Below, one piece after another: positions 8,626 through 17,414 of a DNA stretch of 64,000 nt; within the stretch, counting starts at the first letter, position 1, and every line of letters begins with the position of its first letter. Below the pieces are notes generated by a model. That model did no database searches, had not been told where the DNA came from, and worked only from the letters and a program-made list of their open reading frames with translations. A program made the position numbers and the translations under genes. The stretch is taken from contig NZ_CP130322.1 of the NCBI RefSeq assembly GCF_033025475.1, positions 1,779,001-1,843,000 of the forward strand. The letters run 5' to 3'. The DNA comes from Sphingomonas sp. C3-2. GTDB lineage: Bacteria; Pseudomonadota; Alphaproteobacteria; Sphingomonadales; Sphingomonadaceae.

Positions 8626-10091
8626 ACATCGAAGCGATCTCTATTACCCGCGACTCTTCGTTGCGTCAGGCCCTTCAGCGGATGGATGAAGCTGGCAAGG
8701 GACTGCTGCTATTGGTTGATACTCAAGGCCGGTTCGAACGCACCATCACGGACGGCGACCTCCGTCGCGAGTTGCTCGGTGGGCGTGATCTTGACGTTAG
8801 TCTGGAAACCCTCCCCGCCATGCAGTCCTTGATCATCGATCGGAAGGTGACACGCCGCGAGGCGCTAGCGCTGATGAACACTCATTCGATTGATCATCTG
8901 CCGGTAGTGGATACAAACGGCGCAGCCTTTGACCTGCTCGACCGGCGTGAAATTGACGATCAGATTTTGCTCTCCACCCCTCATATGGGCGACACCGAGC
9001 AAGCCTTCATCGCAGAGGCTTTCCGCACCAACTGGATTGCCCCTCTGGGACCGAATGTCGACGCCTTCGAGCGCGAAGTTGCCAGTCTGGTAGGCATAGG
9101 CCATGCTGCGGCCGTATCATCCGGAACCGCAGCTCTCCATCTCGCCATGCGCCTCCTCGACGTCGGGCCGGGCGATCGCGTATTCTGCTCCACATTGACC
9201 TTCGCAGCGAGCGTCAATCCGGTTGTGTATCAAGGCGCAACTCCGGTCTTCATCGATTCCGAGCCTGAAAGCTGGAACATGTCTCCAAAGGCACTTGAAC
9301 GTGCCTTTGTCGCGGCCAAAGCGGAAGGGCGGCTCCCTAAAGCAGTGATCGTTGTCAATTTATATGGCCAGAGTGCGGATATCGATCCGATCAAGGCGCT
9401 ATGCGACGCCCATGGCGTTCCGATTGTGGAGGATGCTGCCGAATCGCTGGGAGCACTTTACAAAGGGCAGCCGAGCGGATCCTTCGGACTGCTCACCATA
9501 TTTTCATTCAACGGCAATAAAATCATCACCACCTCGGGTGGCGGCATGCTCCTCTCAAACGATGGTACACTCATCGAACGAGCGCGCTTCTTAGCCACGC
9601 AGGCGCGAGACCCCGCGCCGCACTATCAGCATAGCGAAATAGGTTTCAATTATCGTCTGAGCAACGTCCTCGCCGGTGTTGGCCGCGGCCAACTCAAAGT
9701 GCTCGACGATCGGGTCAAAGCCCGTCGCGCAGTTTTTGACCAATATCGCGACGGACTTTCTGGTATTTGTGAAATACAATGGATGCCCGAACCGGAGTGG
9801 AGTTATTCTACCCGATGGCTCAGCGCCTGCACCATCAATCCGGCGGGGCCCGTCAATAGCGAGCAGCTGCGCGCGCATTTATCCGACGATCTGATCGAAG
9901 CTCGCCCAGTGTGGAAACCCATGCATCGCCAGCCCGTTTTTAGCGGCACAGATTATTTTATGTCTGACAATCAATCCGTCGCCGATCAGTTGTTTCAAAA
10001 CGGTCTCTGCTTGCCATCCGGCTCCAACATGTCTGCAAATCAGATCGAAAGAACAATAGCTTCGATCCGCACGGCCTTCCGCAAATCCTGA
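8622..10091 (+). CDS. CBS-domain/DegT-type PLP aminotransferase fusion (PglE/LegC role)
   Basis: 489 aa, GTG start overlapping neuD. Residues 1 to about 115 are a CBS pair (ITDGDLRRELL and HSIDHLPVVD segments). From about 120 there is a DegT/DnrJ/EryC1 fold-I aminotransferase with SSGTAALHLAMRLL, VEDAAESLGA and the PLP lysine K300 in FNGNKIITTSGGG. The transaminase part resembles PglE, which aminates C4 of UDP-4-keto-6-deoxy-GlcNAc. CBS pairs normally bind adenine nucleotides. In Campylobacter a CBS pair is fused to the PtmE nucleotidyltransferase, so fusion to the transaminase is unusual. A hairpin lies just after the stop. Confidence 0.87.
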   Translation: MNIEAISITRDSSLRQALQRMDEAGKGLLLLVDTQGRFERTITDGDLRRELLGGRDLDVSLETLPAMQSLIIDRKVTRREALALMNTHSIDHLPVVDTNGAAFDLLDRREIDDQILLSTPHMGDTEQAFIAEAFRTNWIAPLGPNVDAFEREVASLVGIGHAAAVSSGTAALHLAMRLLDVGPGDRVFCSTLTFAASVNPVVYQGATPVFIDSEPESWNMSPKALERAFVAAKAEGRLPKAVIVVNLYGQSADIDPIKALCDAHGVPIVEDAAESLGALYKGQPSGSFGLLTIFSFNGNKIITTSGGGMLLSNDGTLIERARFLATQARDPAPHYQHSEIGFNYRLSNVLAGVGRGQLKVLDDRVKARRAVFDQYRDGLSGICEIQWMPEPEWSYSTRWLSACTINPAGPVNSEQLRAHLSDDLIEARPVWKPMHRQPVFSGTDYFMSDNQSVADQLFQNGLCLPSGSNMSANQIERTIASIRTAFRKS

Positions 10092-10102
10092 ACGTTCAGG
10101 CT

Positions 10103-10133
10103 GAGAAAACGACACAAGGTTGTGTCGTTTCTC
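10103..10133 (+). terminator. Strong hairpin after the aminotransferase gene
   Basis: Arms of about 14 bases (GAGAAAACGACACAA against TTGTGTCGTTTCTC, one bulge) close a very short loop 12 bases after the stop. The arm ends in TTTCTCTT, so the U-tract is weak. It could end or attenuate transcription before the dehydratase gene, or protect the 3' end. Confidence 0.5.
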
Positions 10134-10184
10134 TTGAAAGGGATATAGACCGCGCCTGTTAAAACCACGCAGTCTCATTCATGT

Positions 10185-12146
10185 ATGACCATAGCACCTT
10201 ACATCGAACGGATTAAAATGGCCAAGTTGGTCAGATACCAAGCGCACATGCCACGTTTCGGTAAAGGCACTCTCGCCCTGTTAGCAGATGCGTTGATGTG
10301 TCCGATTGCATCCTGGCTGGCTTTCTATCTCCGTTTGGGAGAAATTTCGGGCTTTGGCCAGGGCTTTAACATCGTCTCGATGGCCAGTCTTGCGATCGCG
10401 CTGCCAATCTTCTATTTTTCCAATCTCTATCGCGTGATCCTGCGGCATGCGACTTGGACGATGCTGATTGACATTGTTCGCTCCATGTTCATCTACGGCG
10501 TTCTCTTTGCACTGATTTTCGCGGTGATGGGAGTTCCAGGCGTTCCCCGGACCATCGGGCTCATACAACCCATGCTGCTGTTTCTCGGCGTCGGCTGTTC
10601 GCGGGCCATTGTTGGCTATTGGCTCGGTAGCGGGTTTCACCATCGCAAGCTCAACAACCACTTCACCAACGTCCTGATTTACGGCGCCGGCGCGTCCGGG
10701 AGACAACTGGCTAGCGCCATCGCTTACAGCGGAACATTGCGCGTCACCGGCTTTGTCGATGATTTACCCTCGCTTCAGGGTCGGCGCTTGGGGAACATTA
10801 CTATTCACAATCCAGAGGATCTTCGAAACCTAGTGGAGCAGCTGGAGGTCGAGGAAGTGTTGCTCGCGATCCCGTCCGCACCTCGCGCGCGACGAAATCA
10901 AGTCATCAAAATGCTATATGGCCTCAAGGTGCGTGTCCGCACCTTGCCCGGACTGATGGACCTCGCCAGCGGCCGCGTACAGGTAAGCGATATTCGTCCG
11001 ATCGAAATAGAAGATCTGCTCGGTCGCGATACCGTTGCCCCAGATTCAGCTCTGCTACGCCATGATATTGCCGGAAAAACGGTCTTGGTAACCGGTGCAG
11101 GAGGATCGATTGGCAGCGAACTTTGTCGTCAGATTTTGCATGTCGGCCCGACAACACTCCTACTGGTCGAAAATAGTGAATATGCCCTTTATTCGATCCA
11201 TCAGGATCTGCTCAACCTCACTCGGCACAAGGCTGCACATTCTGTATCCATCATTCCCTTGTTGGCATCCGTTCGTGATGACCGGCGAATGGACGAGATC
11301 ATCGGTAACTGGCGACCAGATACCGTATACCATGCAGCAGCATATAAACACGTACCGCTCGTCGAGCATAATCCCGCTGAAGGCATTCTAAACAATGTCG
11401 TAGGAACGCTGACCACTGCGAAGATTGCGTCGAATCACGGAACATCAAAATTCGTTCTCATCAGTACTGACAAAGCCGTTCGTCCCACCAACATTATGGG
11501 AGCGAGCAAGCGAATTGCCGAGATGGTATTACAAGCATTGGCCCAAACGAACACTCGTACATGCTTTACGATGGTTCGCTTTGGAAACGTCCTTGGATCC
11601 AGCGGATCTGTCGTTCCACTGTTCCGAAAACAAATTTCTGATGGTGGCCCGATCACGATCACCCATCGTGACATCAACCGCTATTTCATGACCATCCCCG
11701 AAGCATCACAGCTAGTCATTCAGGCCGGAGCCATGGCCAAAGGCGGAGAAGTTTTCGTTTTGGACATGGGAGAGGCCGTAAAGATAATTGATCTTGCAAA
11801 GAACATGATAGAATTATCCGGATTAACCGTGCGAGATCGAGACAACCCTGAAGGCGACATAGATATAAAAGAGGTTGGTCTTCGACCAGGGGAAAAGCTG
11901 TTTGAAGAGTTATTAATCGGAAACAACCCAGAACCAACTCCCCATAACAGAATCATGAAAGCCAATGAGCATAGAATTTCTTGGGAAGAGATATCCCTTG
12001 AGATTGACCGCATGATATCATCAATAGAATGCGACGATGTTCATCTTCTTAAGGCAATAATTCATAATATTGTTCCGGAATTCAACAGCACCTCTGACAT
12101 TGTAGATCTGGTTACCATCCATAAAAAAGCAGCAAATCATCGATGA
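10185..12146 (+). CDS. Membrane nucleoside-diphosphate-sugar 4,6-dehydratase (PglF/WbpM/FlaA1 family)
   Basis: Up to 653 aa; ATG at 10185 or, leaving a tidier N-terminus, 10218 (neither has a clear ribosome site). About four hydrophobic segments fill the first 150 residues. A first Rossmann motif (YGAGASGRQL) and then the SDR motif TGAGGSIGSELC near residue 305 follow, with STDKAVRPTNIMGASKR further on. Long members convert UDP-GlcNAc to UDP-4-keto-6-deoxy sugar at the inner membrane, which would be the first step of the nonulosonate route here. The 3' end overlaps the next ATG by 4 bases. The last third is AT-richer than the downstream genes. Confidence 0.9.
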   Translation: MTIAPYIERIKMAKLVRYQAHMPRFGKGTLALLADALMCPIASWLAFYLRLGEISGFGQGFNIVSMASLAIALPIFYFSNLYRVILRHATWTMLIDIVRSMFIYGVLFALIFAVMGVPGVPRTIGLIQPMLLFLGVGCSRAIVGYWLGSGFHHRKLNNHFTNVLIYGAGASGRQLASAIAYSGTLRVTGFVDDLPSLQGRRLGNITIHNPEDLRNLVEQLEVEEVLLAIPSAPRARRNQVIKMLYGLKVRVRTLPGLMDLASGRVQVSDIRPIEIEDLLGRDTVAPDSALLRHDIAGKTVLVTGAGGSIGSELCRQILHVGPTTLLLVENSEYALYSIHQDLLNLTRHKAAHSVSIIPLLASVRDDRRMDEIIGNWRPDTVYHAAAYKHVPLVEHNPAEGILNNVVGTLTTAKIASNHGTSKFVLISTDKAVRPTNIMGASKRIAEMVLQALAQTNTRTCFTMVRFGNVLGSSGSVVPLFRKQISDGGPITITHRDINRYFMTIPEASQLVIQAGAMAKGGEVFVLDMGEAVKIIDLAKNMIELSGLTVRDRDNPEGDIDIKEVGLRPGEKLFEELLIGNNPEPTPHNRIMKANEHRISWEEISLEIDRMISSIECDDVHLLKAIIHNIVPEFNSTSDIVDLVTIHKKAANHR

Positions 12147-13294
12147 AATTTGCAAATTTAACATTAGTTTTTTTTATGATGATAAGCACATGTTGCACGG
12201 CATCACTTGCCGCGCAACAAGGCGTCGATGCAGGCAATCACCCCAAAAAGACCTCGACATCATCCGATGATCAGATCGATCCGAGATCCTTTGCAAATGT
12301 CCGCTTACCCCCTTTTGGCGCTCGCGGTGACGGACGAACTGACGACACCGCAGCCATTCAGGCTGCGATCGATTCCAGCGAGCGGGTATATCTCCCGAAG
12401 GGCGTCTATCTAATAAATCCCCAAATTGGACTGCACATAAGGACCGGCACCCAGTTGATAGGCTCCGGTCGCTCCAGCAGCATATTGATTGCCGGGCCGG
12501 GAGGAGGAAGCCTCAGCCAGCTCGCCAATTATGGCCCCGGATCCATCATTCGTCGTCGCTTTGCGCCAAATAATCGCAATCCCTATATAGCTTATGTTCG
12601 CCTTGCCGACTTGAGCATTGTTCTGACCCACCCGCAAAAGACTATAACTTCTGACAAAATACAAATTGGCATAGATTTTCGGAATGTATCGCGTTCAATT
12701 ATTGAACGAGTCCATGTCGGCAACTCGCTCCCAATCGACGCAAGCATCCATCGTACCGCGAGCCACGTCTACGACAGCCAAGGATATGGCATCGTCCTCG
12801 GTACTGTTCCCAGCAGCCTTATCGATTATTCTGGCGGCGAGTTGAATGTCATTAGAGACTCAAATGTATGGGGCGCATTCAAAGCCATCGTTCTTGATGA
12901 CGAAATTCTTAGCCCACGCTCGGCAGCGCATGGAACCATTATAGAATATACAGATATACAAGGTGCCCAGACATTATTGTCGCAAGAGAGCATATATACT
13001 CGCTCTGTCACATTTCGAAACAACACTCTTCAAAATGTAGTTCCCCAACCTGCAGGAAATGATCAAGCTACTGTACTGCGTATAGATGGTCAGGATATTC
13101 GGGTGGATGGCGGCTATGTAGAAGCTGGTGGATTAGCCAATTACCTTATCCGCCTCGGCCCTTTTTCTAAGAATTTAATCGTTTCTTTACAGCATATTAG
13201 CTGCACCAACAAACCGATCACGCTGGATCAAGGAAACGAAAATTCTATCTCCTACCGGGTGGATTGCCCCACTATCGTTCGTCGCGCGCCATAG
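12143..13294 (+). CDS. Secreted right-handed beta-helix (pectate-lyase-3-like) protein
   Basis: 383 aa with a signal peptide (hydrophobic residues about 5-22, AxA-like site near residue 24). Residues about 55-95 (FGARGDGRTDDTAAIQAAID, then VYLPKGVYL) match the N-terminal motif of Pectate_lyase_3/polygalacturonase-like proteins; the rest looks like repeated short strands. In polysaccharide clusters such proteins can be lyases, hydrolases or epimerases of the exported glycan. No catalytic residues were assigned. The ATGA overlap with the dehydratase gene ties it to the sugar operon. Codon use looks AT-richer than the core genes. Confidence 0.72.
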   Translation: MKFANLTLVFFMMISTCCTASLAAQQGVDAGNHPKKTSTSSDDQIDPRSFANVRLPPFGARGDGRTDDTAAIQAAIDSSERVYLPKGVYLINPQIGLHIRTGTQLIGSGRSSSILIAGPGGGSLSQLANYGPGSIIRRRFAPNNRNPYIAYVRLADLSIVLTHPQKTITSDKIQIGIDFRNVSRSIIERVHVGNSLPIDASIHRTASHVYDSQGYGIVLGTVPSSLIDYSGGELNVIRDSNVWGAFKAIVLDDEILSPRSAAHGTIIEYTDIQGAQTLLSQESIYTRSVTFRNNTLQNVVPQPAGNDQATVLRIDGQDIRVDGGYVEAGGLANYLIRLGPFSKNLIVSLQHISCTNKPITLDQGNENSISYRVDCPTIVRRAP

Positions 13295-13509
13295 CTCTGT
13301 CACTCCCCCGACCTTCAGATAGCCGAGCATGCGCTCTATGGGGTCGCAATGGTGCCCTATGCCTTGTAATCCGTCGCTCCGCCCCCCGTCCAAGAACATC
13401 CCCCAGATAGCGCATTTATTCCGCAAGCGACCAACGGTGCGCCGAGGAGGCCTCCTTTTGCCACGTGGGCTCAGACTACATCTGACCGTCGCACTGCGCG
13501 GGCCTGGCT

Positions 13510-13686
13510 TTACCCACCCAGCGAGCGCGCCTCGTCGACGAGCAGCACGGGAACGCCGTCGCGAATCGGATAGGCCAGTTTGGCCGCGTCGGAGACCAGC
13601 TCGTGGCGCTCGGGATCATAGCGCAGCGGCTGACGCGTGAGCGGACAGACCAGAATCGCGAGAAGTTCGGGATCGAATCCGCTCAT
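13510..13686 (-). CDS. Trm112 family protein
   Basis: 58 aa, read by translating the minus strand. The sequence starts [20 protein letters not shown] and ends with [19 protein letters not shown], which is the short Trm112 fold of the YcaR type. Only one Cys of the possible zinc site remains. Bacterial members are of uncertain role, perhaps partners of methyltransferases. Its ATG overlaps the stop of the LON-domain gene by 4 bases, so the two are probably translated together. Confidence 0.85.
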   Translation of the reverse strand: MSGFDPELLAILVCPLTRQPLRYDPERHELVSDAAKLAYPIRDGVPVLLVDEARSLGG

Positions 13687-14315
13687 TGCAGCGTCACTCC
13701 ACTTTCCTCACCCCCATGGTGGCGGCTGAAAAACTGCAACAACTGGGTGAGCAGTTCGGCGCGTTCGGGCAGATCGGGCGATTCGAGCAGCGCCTGTTTC
13801 GAGGCGATGTCGAACGGCGCGATCTGCGCGACGCCGTTTACAAAGGCCTCGTCATCGAGCCGGGCGACCGCCTCCCAATCGACGGCATAGCCCTGCGCCT
13901 CGGCAAAACGGCGGGCGCCGGTTTCAAGCGCGGCGCGCGCCGCGATGCCGAGCAGGCCATCCTCGCTATCCGCTTCGAAGCCTTCGAGCGAGATCTCGAC
14001 CTGACGGAAGGGGGTGGTGACATCGAGCTCGCGCACGAGGCGGAAGCGCGAAATCCCCTCGAGAACGATATTGTAGCGGCCGTCCTCCAGCGCCTCGACC
14101 TGTGCGATCCGGCCGATACAGCCGATATCGAACAGCGCGGGCGGCTCTCCGCCGCCCTTGGGCTGGATCATCCCGATCCGGCGATCGCGCGCCATCGCAT
14201 CGCTGACCAGCGCGCGGTAGCGCGGTTCGAAGATATGAAGCGGCAACTGCATCCGCGGGAAGAGCAAGGCTCCCCCCAGCGGAAAGATCGACAGCCGGTT
14301 GGGTTTGTCGGCCAT
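13683..14315 (-). CDS. LON N-terminal (substrate-binding) domain protein
   Basis: 210 aa from the ATG at 14315, which shares one base with the stop of the upstream thioredoxin gene (TGATG). A longer in-frame reading to 14429 would sit inside that gene and is rejected. [24 protein letters not shown] at the N-terminus is the typical start of the Lon substrate-recognition domain. The ATPase and protease domains are absent, so this is a stand-alone domain of unknown client. It lies in a conserved-looking trio with Trm112 and the co-chaperone. Confidence 0.87.
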   Translation of the reverse strand: MADKPNRLSIFPLGGALLFPRMQLPLHIFEPRYRALVSDAMARDRRIGMIQPKGGGEPPALFDIGCIGRIAQVEALEDGRYNIVLEGISRFRLVRELDVTTPFRQVEISLEGFEADSEDGLLGIAARAALETGARRFAEAQGYAVDWEAVARLDDEAFVNGVAQIAPFDIASKQALLESPDLPERAELLTQLLQFFSRHHGGEESGVTLQ

Positions 14316-15226
14316 CAGGTGAACAGGATGGCGGACAGGCGGCGGCGCTGCGCGGAGACCCAGGGGTCCTCGAGCCCGACCACTTCCATCAGCTTCAGGA
14401 GCCGGGTGCGCGCCGCGCTGTCGTTCCAATCCCGGTCGCGGCGGATGATTTCGAGCAGCGCATCGGCAGCGCCGTCGCGGTCACCGCTCGCCATCAGCGC
14501 GCCGGCGAGTTCGTAGCGGGCTTCGTGATCGTCGGGATTCGAATCGATTCGCGCCCGCACCGCCGACAAATCGTCGACCGGCTGTGCCTCGCGCTTCAGC
14601 GCAAGCGCGGCTTCGGCGCGCTGGATGGCGGGATCCTTTTTTAGCTCGTCGGGGAGCGAGGCGAGCAATGCCTCGGCCTGTTCGGCATGGCCCGCCGCGA
14701 TCGCAGCGCGCAGCTGCCCCGAAAGCGCGGCCGGATCCTCGGGCGCCATTTCGACGATCTGCGAGAAAATGCCGAGCGCGCGTTCGGCGTCACCCGCCGC
14801 GAGCGTTTCTTCACCCATCGCAATGAGCGGCGCGATTTCCTGCTTCAGATCCCCGGCTTCGCTTTGCACGGGAATCTGGCGGAGAATCTGGTCGAGCGTC
14901 TGCTTGAGCTGGCCTTCGGTGCGCGCATTGGTGAGATCGGCAACGATCTGCCCCTGGAATACGGCATAGACGGTGGGGATCGACTGGATGCGGAACTGCG
15001 CCGCGATCACCTTGTCCTTGTCGACATCGACCTTCACCAGCTTGACGCCCTTGGTGGCGTAATCGGCGGCGACCTTGTCGAGCACGGGGCCGAGCTGTTT
15101 GCACGGCCCGCACCATTCGGCCCAGAAATCGAGAATGATGAGCTGGGTCATGGACGGCTCGATCACATCGCGCTTGAACGCCTCGAGCGCCTCGCGTTCT
15201 TCCGTTCCCAATCCAAGACTTGCCAC
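14315..15226 (-). CDS. Thioredoxin-TPR co-chaperone (CnoX/YbbN-like)
   Basis: 303 aa, GTG start. The N-terminal thioredoxin fold has the active site WCGPC (Cys about 39 and 42), unlike Escherichia coli CnoX, which lacks the redox pair. The C-terminal half is helical with TPR-like repeats (alanine-rich pairs from about residue 140). CnoX proteins protect unfolded proteins during oxidative stress and pass them to GroEL or DnaK. The intact CGPC suggests the protein can also reduce disulphides. It is the first gene of the minus-strand trio with the LON-domain protein and Trm112. Confidence 0.86.
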   Translation of the reverse strand: MASLGLGTEEREALEAFKRDVIEPSMTQLIILDFWAEWCGPCKQLGPVLDKVAADYATKGVKLVKVDVDKDKVIAAQFRIQSIPTVYAVFQGQIVADLTNARTEGQLKQTLDQILRQIPVQSEAGDLKQEIAPLIAMGEETLAAGDAERALGIFSQIVEMAPEDPAALSGQLRAAIAAGHAEQAEALLASLPDELKKDPAIQRAEAALALKREAQPVDDLSAVRARIDSNPDDHEARYELAGALMASGDRDGAADALLEIIRRDRDWNDSAARTRLLKLMEVVGLEDPWVSAQRRRLSAILFT

Positions 15227-15314
15227 GTCACGTCACTCCCTTTGAAACAGGCGCCCAATATGGGGTGCGATGCATCTTTCTGCCAAGCCCTGCAAAAAGC
15301 TTTCACAAGGGGGG

Positions 15315-15343
15315 TTGCACGACCAAAAAACCGCTGCTAACAG
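15315..15343 (+). promoter_or_regulatory. Putative promoter of tRNA-Gly
   Basis: TTGCAC at 15315-15320 and TAACAG at 15338-15343 are separated by 17 bases, and the tRNA begins 44 bases after the -10 box. The match is reasonable for a sigma-70-type alphaproteobacterial promoter but was judged by eye only. Confidence 0.4.
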
Positions 15344-15386
15344 CCCCTCACACCCAACGGGGGCCACGCCCTCGGATACGCATCGA

Positions 15387-15461
15387 GCGGGCGTAGCTCA
15401 GGGGTAGAGCACAACCTTGCCAAGGTTGGGGTCGAGGGTTCGAATCCCTTCGCCCGCTCCA
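15387..15461 (+). tRNA. tRNA-Gly (anticodon GCC)
   Basis: 75 bases including an encoded CCA. The acceptor arms GCGGGCG and CGCCCGC pair fully. The D-arm TAGCTCAGGGGTAGAGC, the anticodon loop CTTGCCAAG with GCC, and the T-arm with GGTTCGAATCC are all standard. It decodes GGC and GGT. It lies alone between the thioredoxin gene (opposite strand) and the MscS gene, with no integrase or 3'-end duplication seen next to it. Confidence 0.97.
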
Positions 15462-15747
15462 GTGTTCCAGAAAATCGAGATCGATATTCGCCTTCGGGCA
15501 CCCCGGATCGCATTGCGGTTGCCGGGCAGTTTTGCGTTTGGTGCCGGAAGATCGGCAAAACATTGCGCGGCACGCAGGGTGGCATAAGTTACACGAGAGA
15601 TCCCCCCGCCCACATTGTTGGCAACGGTGTTTGATCCCGTATTTTCAATGTGTTGGGCGAAAATATCCGATTCGCCGCGCCGTGCTTGCCGTGACGCCCA
15701 AGGAACCGCATCATTGCGGGCGACGTTTCCAGCCTTTTGATAACGGG

Positions 15748-17145
15748 ATGAATCCATTGCCGATTGCCGCGCGCCTGATCGCGACCCTTTTCCTGCCGCT
15801 GCTCATGATATCCACGCCGACCGCGAGCGCCCAGGCGATCGCGCTGCCCGGTGCCGCATCCGCCGCGCCCAAGGCCGATACGACAAATGAGAGTGCGGCG
15901 ATTCCGCTGCAGAGCCCCGATGCCGAGATCGAAAAACGGCTAAAGGGCCTGTTCACGGAAATCGATGGACTTGAAACTGTCCGCGCGACCGTCAAGGGCG
16001 GGGTCGTCATTCTGACCGGCACCACGCTGAGCGTGGCCGACCAGGCCAAGGCGGAGGCGATCGCATCGCGGCTGGCGGGCGTGGTGAGCGTCGAGAACGG
16101 GCTGGTCGCCGAGCACCGGGTGAGCCGCCGGCTTGAACCGCTGGTCGCGAAAAGCGAGCAGATGCTGCAGGATACGCTTGCCTTCCTGCCGCTGTTGCTC
16201 GTCGCGTTGCTGATCTTTGTCGGATTCTGGTTCCTCGGCCGGTTCCTGACGCGCAGCACCAACATCTTCAAGCGAATCGCCCCCAACGCCTTTATCGAGA
16301 CGCTGCTGCGGCAGGCGGTGCGCACATTGCTGATGCTGGTCGGGCTGGTGCTGGCGATGAGCGTGCTGGGGGCAACCGCGCTTTTGGGGTCGGTGCTGGG
16401 CGCCGCCGGTGTGCTGGGTCTGGCGGTCGGCTTCGCGGTACGCGACACGATCGAGAATTATATCGCCAGTATCCTGCTGAGCGTGCGCCAGCCCTTTGCG
16501 CCCAATGACCATGTCATCATCGAGGGATTCGAGGGCAAGATCACCCGGCTCAATTCGCGCGCGACGATCATCACGACATTCGACGGCAATGAGGTGCGGA
16601 TCCCCAACGCCACGGTCTACAAGGCGAATATCGTCAATTTCACCCATACGCCCGAGCGCCGATTCCTGTTCGAGGTCGGCATCGGTTATGAAAACGACAT
16701 TGCCGAGGCGCAGGCGCTGGCACTGGCGACGGTAAAGGCGATCGCCGGCGTGCTGCCCCAGCCCGCACCGTTCACGATCGTCGACCGGCTCGACGCCTAT
16801 ACGGTGGCGATCAAGGTCTATGGCTGGGTGGACCAGACCAAATCCGATTTCGGCAAGGTGAAGAGCGAGGCGATTCGTCAGGTGAAGGAAGCGTTCGACG
16901 TGCACGCCATCTCGATCCCCGCGCCGATCCAGAATGTCCACGAGATCGTCGAGCACCGCCTGCCCGATACGCTGCCCACCCCCGCCCAGGTGACGCCAGC
17001 CGCCGCCAAGACGCCCGCCAAGCCCAGCGCGAAGGACAAGCAGGCGGTGGTCGACACCAAGCCCGACGACACGATCGACGAAAAGGTGAAGGCCGAGCGC
17101 GAGGCGGGATCAGACCTGCTGACGAGCGACGCGCCGCGCGAATAG
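15748..17145 (+). CDS. MscS-family mechanosensitive channel with N-terminal BON domain
   Basis: 465 aa from the ATG at 15748, which begins with a clear signal peptide (LIATLFLPLLM, then ASAQA). A longer reading from 15532 has no signal and would start in spacer DNA. A BON domain (about residues 75-125, GGVVILTGTTLSV) precedes three membrane segments. The glycine/alanine-rich pore helix (LGAAGVLGLAVGFAVRDTIENYIAS) and a beta-domain follow. It should open under membrane tension and release solutes on osmotic downshock. The periplasmic BON domain may bind lipid or peptidoglycan. The C-terminus ends in a charged low-complexity tail. Confidence 0.9.
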   Translation: MNPLPIAARLIATLFLPLLMISTPTASAQAIALPGAASAAPKADTTNESAAIPLQSPDAEIEKRLKGLFTEIDGLETVRATVKGGVVILTGTTLSVADQAKAEAIASRLAGVVSVENGLVAEHRVSRRLEPLVAKSEQMLQDTLAFLPLLLVALLIFVGFWFLGRFLTRSTNIFKRIAPNAFIETLLRQAVRTLLMLVGLVLAMSVLGATALLGSVLGAAGVLGLAVGFAVRDTIENYIASILLSVRQPFAPNDHVIIEGFEGKITRLNSRATIITTFDGNEVRIPNATVYKANIVNFTHTPERRFLFEVGIGYENDIAEAQALALATVKAIAGVLPQPAPFTIVDRLDAYTVAIKVYGWVDQTKSDFGKVKSEAIRQVKEAFDVHAISIPAPIQNVHEIVEHRLPDTLPTPAQVTPAAAKTPAKPSAKDKQAVVDTKPDDTIDEKVKAEREAGSDLLTSDAPRE

Positions 17146-17239
17146 GCGCAAGCGCCCCTTTCCGCGGCATCCCCGCGCCCGACGCGCCCGGCGCTTCCGG
17201 TGCCGGTCAGCGCCTGCTTGGGATGCGCGGAACGGGATA

Positions 17240-17404
17240 TCAGGGCGCGAAGCGGTGCTTTTCGGTGATGTCGAGCTGAACCACGCGGCCGTCATGGACG
17301 GTGAGCACGACATTGCCGAAGCGCACGCTGTCGAGCGCCTCCATCAGTTTTTCGAGCACGGCATCGATGCGCATATCGCGTTCGGAAACGGGCGTGACAG
17401 ACAT
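17240..17404 (-). CDS. Small DUF2292/YezD family protein at the end of the sulfate operon
   Basis: 54 aa from the ATG at 17404. The core FGNVVLTVHDGRVVQLDITEKHRF is the DUF2292 signature. Function is unknown, but members often sit in sulfur uptake or assimilation operons. Here it starts 10 bases after the cysA stop and is very likely cotranscribed as the last gene. It has no signal peptide or membrane segment. It is short enough to be missed by many gene finders. Confidence 0.8.
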   Translation of the reverse strand: MSVTPVSERDMRIDAVLEKLMEALDSVRFGNVVLTVHDGRVVQLDITEKHRFAP

Positions 17405-17414
17405 GGTGCTTCCT

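Noticed and set aside
13295-13509. Possible terminator or small gene after the beta-helix gene (GGAGGCCTCCTTTT)
   Set aside because: The palindrome has no loop, so it cannot form a proper hairpin, and no coding frame is convincing.
15387-15461. tRNA-Gly as an island attachment site
   Set aside because: No integrase and no duplicated tRNA 3' end were seen nearby.
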